In this document: positions 56,290-64,000 of the stretch, in pieces
Layout of the letters: each line of letters starts with the position of its first letter
How positions within the stretch are numbered: position 1 is the stretch's first letter
Source of the DNA: Laguncularia racemosa
Lineage: Eukaryota; Streptophyta; Magnoliopsida; Myrtales; Combretaceae
Length of the DNA stretch: 64,000 bases
Assembly: GCA_037954665.1 (NCBI GenBank)
Contig: JBBMOL010000249.1
Coordinates: 558,001 to 622,000 of the forward strand
Reading direction: 5' to 3'
Notes under the pieces: generated by a model
Databases searched by the model: none
The model's input: the letters and a program-made list of their open reading frames with translations, nothing else
What the model was told of the DNA's origin: nothing
Program-made: the position numbers and the translations under genes

Positions 56290-57327
56290 TGATAGGAATA
56301 AAAATCCGACAAAACCTATCATTAGGGCAAGAACTGAAGGATTTCGAATCTTGGCGATGAGGACCTATTCTGAGCAAATCGACCCTGGAATTATTCGTTT
56401 ACTAACCTCTTTTATCTTATTCATGTATTTTATATTCCAACAGGAATACTTATCATGCTTTATAGAGCAATGGACAAACTCACTCAAACTCAGCTTGTGG
56501 GTTATCCATGGACCGACCTGAACCGGCGATGAGTTGGGCCGATGGATCCTATAGAAGACCGGCATATTGAAGAGCATTTCTTTTATATATTTATTCTTTT
56601 ATGAACTATTTTGGTTGCATTTTGGTTTTGGGACACTTTATTTCTTTGTAACTTTCATTTAGGGTTAGCCACCTTAAAAGTGGCAAACTTGTAATTTTGA
56701 GCACTTTTTAACCCTAGGAGTAGCAAGTATAAATACTTGCTTAAGAGAGGGTTTGAGGGGCTTATTTTTGCAGAATATACACCTCTTTTCACGTGTGAAT
56801 TAGGGTTCATACCTTGGTTCCAACTCTTATCAATTTCAATTCCAAGACTTGAAATTGTGGCGAGTGCAACATCTTGAAATTGTGAGTTATATCAATTTCA
56901 TTTTGTTGTGATTTCTTTTCTTCTCTAGTGTGTTGTATCTAGGGTTGATTAGAGATAGTTCTTGGTCAGATTTACATCTTATTGTACACGAATTCTTGTG
57001 ATTATTTGAAGTACTTATCATTTGATTTGGATCATCATTGAAAAGTTTCCTTGAAAACGTGAATTTCACCATTTGGAAAAGGAATCTTACTTTACGGTTT
57101 TCTTTGTCAAATTGAGGCTTCATTTGCATAGATTATATGATATTAGAGTGTTATTAGAAACCATTTCCATTGTGGTATTCAGATTATATCATTAGTAGAA
57201 TTGAATTTCATCATTTCAACATTGGGTTCATTTGAAAAGTGCCATTTTGGGATCCGATTTTGCCTAAACTTGAGATATCTTTTCTTAAGTCTTTTGGATG
57301 TGTTTTAAAGTGTCATTAGGCACATCA
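56290..57327 (+). repeat. Element H 5' LTR
   Basis: 1,038 bp, TGATAGGAATA to AGGCACATCA. TATA palindrome AGCAAGTATAAATACTTGCT intact at 56722-56741. Its first 230 bp keep the ORF tail reading frame. Confidence 0.94.
56722..56741 (+). promoter_or_regulatory. Palindromic TATA box, element H LTR
   Basis: AGCAAGTATAAATACTTGCT, identical in the 3' LTR at 59876-59895 and in element I. Perfect 9-base arms around AA. Putative core promoter. Confidence 0.75.
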
Positions 57328-57333
57328 TCTTTT

Positions 57334-57345
57334 TGGTATCAGAGC
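57334..57345 (+). promoter_or_regulatory. Primer-binding site (initiator tRNA-Met), element H
   Basis: TGGTATCAGAGC, six bases after the LTR end; perfect match. Confidence 0.9.
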
Positions 57346-58507
57346 ACATGTTGAGAGAAGGGAATTTGTTTCATTTGATTTTGTGGAGTTGATCATCCAT
57401 TAGGGTTAATTTAGTGAAAACCGCAATTGTGTTGATTGTTGTGGTTTTGAGCTTGTGAAATTACCTTGTCTTGGAGTTTATTTTGCTGTTTGTTGGAGTT
57501 GGTTTGGTAAGGTTGTTTCATCATTTTGTGATCACTAATTTTCGTGGAAGGGCAGAAGTATCAAGTGTTGTTTAATTCAACAATTTTTGGAACTTGCAAA
57601 ACTTACCAAAATCCTTGCCGTGGCTTGTTGTGGCGTAGAGGAAGATGTGTAGTTTGTTGCTTTGAATTCCATTGTGTAATTCTGAATTGGTGGAGTACAA
57701 TTTGCAGATTGCATTTAGTTTTGATTAGTAAGGAATTATTTGAATTCAAAACATATGCAATTAAGTTGTGGGAGTTAATGATTGCTATTTGAATTTGAAT
57801 TCATTGTTACCAATTGAGGAAGGCTTGCAATTAGTGTTGTGAATTCTTGTGCAATTCGGAATTGGAGCATTTGAAAATTCCAGATTTGAAGTGTGTGGAA
57901 GGATAAGCATTCATTTGAAATTCAAATACCTTCTTTAAGTTTGAGAGCAATTCATTGAGTAGCATTGAATAAGTGTTATTTGAATTTGAATTGTTTTTTA
58001 CCATTTGTGGAGAAGGTTGCATTTAATGGAGTGATTTCAAATTTGAATTTTGTTGCTGCCATTGCTTGTGGTTTATGGTGTGAATGGGAGTTGTGTAGTG
58101 GCAAGAACGTGTACACCTTGAAGTATTGTATGTAAGAGTGTTTAAAAAAAAAAAGAAAAAAAGGTTACAACATGTAGTAGTGTTGTAGTGAATTTGTTGC
58201 ACCGAGTAGGAGTGAGGTGTGTGTGGTGGTGTAAATTTGTGGAGTTGTGTGGAGTAAGGTGCTACACATTAAGATAAAGTGTGAGTGTGAACCGTGGCAA
58301 GAATAAGGAAAGTGAGTAGTAGAATTTAAAATTCAAACAAGTCATTAAATGTGTGAAAGTAATTGAACTAGTTACTTAAACACTTGTTGTTGAATTTAAT
58401 TCTAACTACTTGAAAGTAGTTGAGTATACTTCATTTGTGGTTTGGTTGTGTACTTGAACCTTTGAAGTGTGAAGATAATTATTGTATTGTTGGATTTGAG
58501 TATAATC
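57346..58507 (+). other. Element H leader
   Basis: 1.16-kb untranslated leader rich in TTTGAATTTGAATT and GTTGTGTGGAGT text, with a run of A at 58144. This is the sense form of the CA-rich leaders in E and G. The open frame at 57544-57792 is not supported as a gene. Confidence 0.8.
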
Positions 58508-59686
58508 ATGTCTAGTGAAATGTTTCATTATGCTAACATATTGCATCGGGACATGACTTCTTTTCAAACCATTGATGAGGGACAAAGAGAAAACTTGTTC
58601 CATACTTCTTGTAGGGTACAAGGAAACTTGTGTGCAATTATTATTGATGGTGGTAGTTGTACTAATGTTGTAGCTATATCATTAGTATCGAAGTTGAAAC
58701 TTAAAACTATCCCACATCCTAAACCCTATACATTACATTGGTTGAATGATCAGGATAGTTTTTGTGTGACCCAAAGGGCTAGGGTACCCTTCAGTATAGG
58801 GGAAAAGTACTATGATGAGCTTGAATGTGATATTCTTCCTCTTTGTGCATCCCATATATTACTTGGTAGACCATGGTTATATGACAGGATGGTATTACAT
58901 GATGGGTATAGAAATACTTATATGTTTAAAAAGGATGGTAAACATATATTATTGAACCCTATGTCACCATCAGAGGTCCGAGAGATGCAAAGACAAATAA
59001 AACAACCATCACAGGTTCATGAGGGTCATAACCACATGATCAAACCTTCAGAGGATCCTGATGATCATAGTCAGACGAGCAGACCACCAGAGAGCCAGAC
59101 TGTTCAGAGACAGTTATGTTCACCTTCAGAGGTTTTAGAGGGTAATGAGCAGTTGGGCCAACCATTAGAAGACCATGAGGATCAGCAACATACAGATGAG
59201 TTAGAAAAAGAGGAAATAGTTTCAGTGGAACAGGTTGATACAGGGGTAACTTTAGTGGATAATGGGTCATTATTTGTGTTGCAGAAGAGATACATCCTGG
59301 AAATGGAGGAGAGAAGACAATCACCACCTATAGTATTTCAGATATTCAGATTCTGCAGAGATATTTCTTTAGGTGACTTGCTAGGCGGAAACAAAGTCTC
59401 TACTGCATTTGATCTACTAGATTTGAGGACAAATCTTTTTGAGGCCCGAGGAGATGATAGGAATAAAAATCCGACAAAACCTATCATTAGGGCAAGAACT
59501 GAAGGATTTCGAATCTTGGCGATGAGGACCTATTCTGAGCAAATCGACCCTGGAATTATTCGTTTACTAACCTCTTTTATCTTATTCATGTATTTTATAT
59601 TCCAACAGGAATACTTACCATGCTTTACAGGGCAATGGACAAACTCACTCAAACTCAGCTTGTGGGTTATCCATGGACCGACCTGA
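58508..59686 (+). CDS. Intact protease + integrase-tail ORF of element H (392 aa)
   Basis: Uninterrupted from ATG 58508 (MSSEMFHYAN) to the stop ending at 59686; the open frame extends a little upstream, but this ATG matches the start in G. Residues about 25-150: retropepsin-like domain (FHTSCRVQGN; active-site IIIDGGSCTNV with D47-G48-G49; HILLGRPWLYDR at 116-127). Residues about 160-260: acidic, Pro/Ser/Glu-rich spacer with repeated PSEV, PSED, PPES and PSQV motifs. Residues about 262-315: block RYILEMEERRQSPPIVFQI, which aligns in layout with an integrase C-terminal domain. The last 77 or so residues, from RNKNPTKPIIRARTEGF, are encoded in the 3' LTR. Known: CRM-type elements use D-G-G or D-S-G proteases and let pol run into the LTR. 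Inferred: gag and RT-integrase were deleted with the frame kept. Role unknown; an active, dimerising protease is possible. Confidence 0.85.
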   Translation: MSSEMFHYANILHRDMTSFQTIDEGQRENLFHTSCRVQGNLCAIIIDGGSCTNVVAISLVSKLKLKTIPHPKPYTLHWLNDQDSFCVTQRARVPFSIGEKYYDELECDILPLCASHILLGRPWLYDRMVLHDGYRNTYMFKKDGKHILLNPMSPSEVREMQRQIKQPSQVHEGHNHMIKPSEDPDDHSQTSRPPESQTVQRQLCSPSEVLEGNEQLGQPLEDHEDQQHTDELEKEEIVSVEQVDTGVTLVDNGSLFVLQKRYILEMEERRQSPPIVFQIFRFCRDISLGDLLGGNKVSTAFDLLDLRTNLFEARGDDRNKNPTKPIIRARTEGFRILAMRTYSEQIDPGIIRLLTSFILFMYFIFQQEYLPCFTGQWTNSLKLSLWVIHGPT

Positions 59687-60482
59687 ACCGGCGATGAGTT
59701 GGGCCGATGGATCCTATAGAAGACCGGCATATTGAAGAGCATTTCTTTTGTATATTTCTTCTTTTATGAACTATTTTGGTTTTGGGACACTTTATTTCTT
59801 TGTAACTTTCATTTAGGGTTAGCTACCTTAAAAGTGGCAAACTTGTAATTTTGAACACTTTTTAACCCTAGGAGTAGCAAGTATAAATACTTGCTTAAGA
59901 GAGGGTTTGAGGGGCTTATTTTTGCAGAATATACACCTCTTTTCACATGTGAATTAGGGTTCATACCTTGGTTCCAACTCTTATCAATTTCAATTCCAAG
60001 ACTTGAAATTGTAGCGAGTGCAACATCTTGAAATTGTGAGTTATATCAATTTCATTTTGTTGTGATTTCTTTTCTTCTCTAGTGTGTTGTATCTAGGTTT
60101 GATTAGAGATAGTTCTTGGTCAGATTTACATTTTATTGTACACGAATTCTTGTGATTATTTGAAGTACTTATCATTTGATTTGGATCATCATTGAAAAGT
60201 TTCCTTGAAAATGTGAATTTCACCATTTGGAAAAGGAATCTTACTTTACGGTTTTCTTTGTCAAATTGAGGCTTCATTTGCGTGGATTATATGATATTAG
60301 AGTGTCATTAGAAACCATTTCCATTGTGGTATCCAGATTATATCATTAGTAGAATTGAATTTCATCATTTCAACATTGGGTTCATTTTGAAAAGTGCCAT
60401 TTTGGGATCCGATTTTGCCTAGACTTGAGATATCTTTTCTTAAGTCTTTTGGATGTGTTTTAAAGTGTCATTAGGCACATCA
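59455..60482 (+). repeat. Element H 3' LTR
   Basis: 1,028 bp starting TGATAGG inside the ORF, preceded by the purine stretch GAGGCCCGAGGAGA. Ends AGGCACATCA, followed by ACATT. Confidence 0.94.
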
Positions 60483-60643
60483 ACATTAGTACAACTACCA
60501 CCATCAACTATAAGGAAACATAAATTTCCTTATATCCTACAAGAGGTATGGAACAAGTTTTCCCTTTGTTCTTCATCTTTAGTAGCAAATGTAATCAATG
60601 TTTGGCGCAACACATTAGCATAATGAAACATCTCACTAGACAT

Positions 60644-62200
60644 TGTTGTGTTTTAAATCTAACAACACAATAATAATCCTTACACCTCCACGGCTCAAGT
60701 ACACAACTAAACCACAAATAAAGTACACTCAACAACTTTTAAGTAGATAGAATTAAATTCAATTACAATTGTTTAAGTAACTAGTTTAATTACTTTCATA
60801 CTTTAATGACTTGTTTGAATTTTAAATTCTACTACTCAAAACCTTCCTTTCTTGTGAAGGTTTCTCACCACTTAAATACATAATGGGCAGCAAGGAAAAT
60901 ACTCACACAATACACCATCCACCACAACAAAAGTCCCCTTATGCTCTTAGTTCAAGATGCTTCACGCCACTACTAACAATGTCTTTGACAACACATATAA
61001 TAACCAATATCAAATGTACACAACCTCTACTAAATTAATAAGAATATAACTCCAAATACACTCCTCAAGCCATGTCATAATTCACTTCCACAAAATATAA
61101 CCAAAACTGCAACTTCAACACAAGATAAGGAAGCTCACTTTCAATTTTAAAAAGAAGTTCAATAAGTGCACAACTCCACAAATGGTAAGAGGCTTTTTCA
61201 AATTCAAATGATACACAATTAACTATGACATAATGTGTATTTGAGATTTCAAATTAACCTCTTAATGTACACTTTTAATTCTGATTTCAAATCTGAAAAT
61301 AATAATAATGATTCCTCCAATTTTCAAAAATGCACACACTATACAATTCTACTTCACAATTGAAACACCACTCTTCCCCTTCACGGTTTGCTATCCATGC
61401 ACTATACTCTCATACTTTAGCCTTAATGTGCAGCACCTTACTCCACACAACTTCCACAAATTCACACCACTTTACAACACCTCAAGTGCAACACACTCAC
61501 ACTGCCACTTACACAATACTCACATGATGTACTAAATTCAAACAATAACATCAACAACACTCACGATGCAACACCTTTTTCTCACCACACACAACACAAA
61601 CTTCACCAATTCACTACTCTTTCCCACGGCAAGTTCAAGGACAATACGTTGCAAATTCTTCACTTTAAACACAATTCCAAACCACAACTTACACTAAAGG
61701 CAGCAATTTAAATTTGAAAATCAAACCACTTCACTAATTGCAACCCTTCCACATTTGGTAAGAAGTAATTTTCAAATTCAAACAAACACGCATTAACACC
61801 TTCACTCTTAATGCTTGTTTTGAAAATCAAATAACTTCCATTCTTCCACACTACTCAAATCTGGAAATTGCAAATTGCTCTCCCCAATTTCAAATTCACA
61901 AATGTCACACACAACATTATAACACACGGCAAGGATTTCAAAACAACACTTACCTAGCCCTCAAATTTCACTTCCCACGAATGATGATAATGATGATTTC
62001 CCTTAAACTAATCACGGTCAACTTAAGGAGACAAATAATATGATGAGTACTCCACGTCCACAACAATTAACAACAAGGAAATCACTTCAACAACACAATT
62101 GAAATAATTCAATTCTTTAATGCACAATTTTTCGGATTAAGGTAATAAGAACCTTAAATTTCTGAATTCCAAATTGCAAATCCCTCCTCTTAAACCTCAA
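60644..62200 (-). other. Element G leader
   Basis: 1.56-kb untranslated leader, CA-rich on the plus strand, with CACTGCCACTTAC, ACGATGCAACACC and AAATTCAAA segments matching the E and A leaders. Small open frames near 61308-61535 are low-complexity. Confidence 0.8.
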
Positions 62201-62212
62201 GCTCTGATACCA
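62201..62212 (-). promoter_or_regulatory. Primer-binding site (initiator tRNA-Met), element G
   Basis: Minus strand TGGTATCAGAGC, five bases from the LTR end at 62218. Perfect match. Confidence 0.9.
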
Positions 62213-62217
62213 AATTA

Positions 62218-63253
62218 TGATGTTTCTAAAACCAAGGTCTAGGCACATGCAAATGAACCAAAGAAACAACTTCAACTCTCAAAATCAAAACCGATTCAAA
62301 AGGGTAAAAATTGCTTGAACCCTAGTGAAAATGTAATGAGATCCAAATACTCAATGATGCAATTACAATTCCATAAGGATAATTTCTTCCAAAATAACAC
62401 TAATCACCTGTAAATCCACGTGAATAATATACAAGAACAACAAATTTTCAACTCAAAGATCCCCTTTTCACCGAATACAAATCACGGTTCAAAATTAAGT
62501 ACAATTGATGGTAAACAACAAATGCTCAATACCAATTAACTAGGAAATAATAACTTGATTACAAATGTAATCAAATGATACCAAGAAGATTTCAATCCAA
62601 CCCTAGATATGACTCACTAGAGATGAAATGAAACACAACAACAAGAGATTGATATTACTCACAATTTCAAGTGTTGCACTCGCCACAAGTTCAACTCTTG
62701 GGATTGAAATTGATAAGAGTCTAATGACAATTAGAAGAACCCTAATCCTCATGAAAAAGTGTATGTCAAATCTGAAAAATGGCCTCCTCAAACCCTACTT
62801 TAAGCAAGTATTTATACCTGCTCCCTTTAGGGTTAGAAAATGCACAAAATTACAACTATGTCACTTTTAGGGTGGCCGGTCCTAAAACTCAATAACAACC
62901 AAATAAAAGTGTCTCAAAATGATTACAACATAAATAGTCTAAGTAAATAACAAATATATAAAAATTAGTCTTCAAGATGCTAGCTCTTCCATAGGATTCG
63001 TCGGCCCAACTCATCACCGATTTAGGTCGGTCCATGGATAACCCACAAGCTGAGTTTTAGTGAGTTTGTCCATCGCGCTGTAAAGTCTGATAAGTGTGCT
63101 TGTTTGAATATATAATACATGAATAAGATAAAAGAGGTTAGTAAACGAATAATTCCAGGGTCGATTTGCTCAAAATGGGCCTTCATTGCCAAGATTCGAA
63201 ATCCTTTAGTTCTTGCCCTAATGATAGGTCTTGTCGGATTTTGATTCCTATCA
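62218..63253 (-). repeat. Element G 5' LTR
   Basis: 1,036 bp; plus-strand start TGATGTTTC, end GATTCCTATCA, then GAAAA. TATA palindrome at 62803-62822 with one change (ACCTGCT). Open frames inside are the LTR-encoded tail. Confidence 0.9.
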
Positions 63254-63258
63254 GAAAA

Positions 63259-63376
63259 GGTTAGTAAACAAATAATTTCGGGATTGATTTGCTCAAAATG
63301 GGTCCTCATTGCCAAGATTTGAAATCCTTTCGCTCTTGCCCTAATGACAGGTTTTGTCGGATTTTGATTCCTATCA
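63259..63376 (-). repeat. Element F 3' LTR, U3 end
   Basis: Last 118 bp of the F LTR after element G, ending GATTCCTATCA. It continues the LTR cut at 47609. Confidence 0.85.
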
Positions 63377-64000
63377 TGTCCTCGGGCCTCAAAATGATTT
63401 GTCCTCAAATTTGACAGATTAAATGCAGTAGAGACTCTATTTTCTCCTAGCAAGCCACCTGAAGAAGTATTATTGCAGAATCCCAATATCTGAAATACCA
63501 TAGGGGGTGATTGCCTTCTCTCCTCCATTTCTAGGATGTATCTTGTCTGCAACACAAATAATGATCTATGATCTACTAAGGTCTCCCCTATCTCAACCCG
63601 TTCCACTGATATTGTTTCCTCCTTTTCTAACTCATCTGTATGTCGCTGACCTTCATGGCCCTCTAATGGTTGGCTCAACCGCTCATGGCCCTCTGAAACC
63701 TCTGAAGGTAGACACAAATGTCTGTGAACAGTCTAGCCCTCTAGTGATTTGCTCATATCACTCTGATGCTCAGTATCCACCGAAGGTTTACTCAACTGCT
63801 CATGAGGCTCCAATACCTCTGAAGGTGAACACAACTCCCCCTAAACAGTTTGGTCCTTTGGTGGTCTGCTCATCTGACCCTGACAAGTTTTGTGCTCTAT
63901 AGGTTAGCTTGTATCACTAGAAACCTCAAGAACCTCAGACGATTTGATCATGTGGCTAAGATCCTCAAGAATCTCTAATGGTTGTCTTTCCTGTCTTTGC
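63377..64000 (-). pseudogene. Element F ORF, C-terminal part (runs off the window)
   Basis: Minus-strand frame from the window end: PSE-rich spacer with LCLPSEVSEGHERLSQPLEG, RHTDELEKEETISVERV, RYILEMEERRQSPPMVFQIL, GENRVSTAFNLSNL and then the LTR tail (RARAKGFQILAMRTHF). Open for 231 codons from 63717 through the G junction. At least two stops upstream of 63717. Protease and any gag lie beyond 64000. Confidence 0.8.

Larger units (their letters stand above)
56290..60482 (+). mobile_element. Element H: non-autonomous protease-only LTR element, intact ORF
   Basis: 4.2-kb plus-strand element with all cis features: 5' LTR 56290-57327, perfect primer site 57334, leader, ORF 58508-59686, purine tract before 59455, 3' LTR 59455-60482, TSD ACATT. 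I count about 17 substitutions and one 11-bp indel between LTRs, so it is young. It encodes neither gag nor RT nor the integrase core. Inserted in the protease region of relative G. Confidence 0.95.
55198..60643 (-). pseudogene. Element G protease / integrase-tail ORF, split by element H
   Basis: ATG at 60643 (MSSEMFHYAN), QRENLFHTSCRI, the protease active site LIVDGGSCTNV cut after its last residues by element H (TSD ACATT). It resumes at 56289 with VVASLVSKLKL, ILLGKPWLYDMKVLHDGF and MSPLEVQRVQQQI. A PSE-rich spacer in repeated units, RYILEMEERKQS and VFQVLGFYRDT follow, ending at 55198 in the LTR. A few stops (TAG, TGA). Layout equals the intact H ORF. Confidence 0.85.
47610..63253 (-). 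mobile_element. Element G: non-autonomous protease-only LTR element, nested
   Basis: 5' LTR 62218-63253, primer site 62201-62212, leader, protease ORF (60643 to 55198, split by element H), 3' LTR 47610-55351 split by element D; both LTRs are about 1,036 bp after removing inserts. TSD GAAAA. Lies in the 3' LTR of F. Confidence 0.92.
45436..64000 (-). mobile_element. Element J: CRM-like LTR element, partial, host of F
   Basis: Only its 3' LTR (45436-46163) and about 330 bp of coding end (to 46494) are visible; element F interrupts it and its remaining part lies beyond the window end. Left flank ATTAC would be one half of its target duplication. Confidence 0.75.
46495..64000 (-). mobile_element. 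Element F: non-autonomous LTR element of the E family, partial
   Basis: Its 3' LTR is 46495-47609 plus 63259-63376, about 1,233 bp once element G is removed, the same length class as E. Coding region from 63377 to the window end. The 5' LTR is beyond 64000. Confidence 0.85.

Noticed and set aside
57544..57792. 82-codon Cys-rich frame in the H leader
   Set aside because: No equivalent frame was seen in the related leaders of E and G; treated as chance.

Overview
The window is repeat-rich plant nuclear DNA, from a flowering plant and probably a eudicot. The evidence is the mix of plant-only LTR retrotransposon lineages: a Sirevirus (Ty1/copia), a Tekay/Del chromovirus with a chromodomain, CRM-type Ty3/gypsy elements, Athila, and a Tat/Ogre extra RNase H. 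There is also a CACTA transposon end and a small Mutator-like foldback element. I found no host gene, tRNA, rRNA or CRISPR array. Nearly all coding sequence is retrotransposon-derived and most of it is broken. The main exception is a 392-codon open frame at 58508-59686.

Layout. 1-3536: 3' end of a Sirevirus (env-like ORF, repeated polypurine tracts, 3' LTR). 3545-4092: Tat/Ogre RNase H fragment. 4093-26231: Tekay element on the minus strand. Its 5' LTR holds element B (9613-25711, minus, gag-protease only). B holds element I (12514-17010, plus, gag-protease only) and element C (17746-24990, plus, full-length CRM type). 26237-42716: element E (minus, protease-only type). E holds an Athila (29075-40448, plus), whose gag is split by element A (31322-35104, minus). 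42722-45435: AT-rich DNA with the foldback element (42918-43451) and a CACTA end (44831-45435). 45436-64000: element J, split by F (46495 to beyond the window), split by G (47610-63253), which is split by D (47998-54698, plus, full-length CRM type) and by H (56290-60482, plus, protease-only type). Eight insertions have both 5-bp target-site duplications in view: ACCCT, AATTT, TYGTG, CATAG, ACATA, GAAAC, GAAAA and ACATT. A ninth (D) has one mismatch. The nesting order is therefore read directly from the sequence.

How the parts work together. C and D carry a complete CRM-type set: gag, protease, RT-RNase H, integrase and a C-terminal tail encoded inside the LTR. B, I, E, A, F, G and H (and perhaps J) lack RT and integrase where they can be read. 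They keep LTRs, an initiator-tRNA-Met primer site and a short ORF ending in the same LTR-encoded tail. They look like non-autonomous passengers of CRM-like partners; the partnership is inference. Three features stand out: an intact protease plus integrase-tail ORF without gag or RT; LTRs whose U5 end seems to have grown in steps, each step leaving a fossil primer-binding site; and a shared palindrome around the TATA box. Many in-frame stops are TAG where CAG is expected, on both strands, as cytosine methylation decay would produce.
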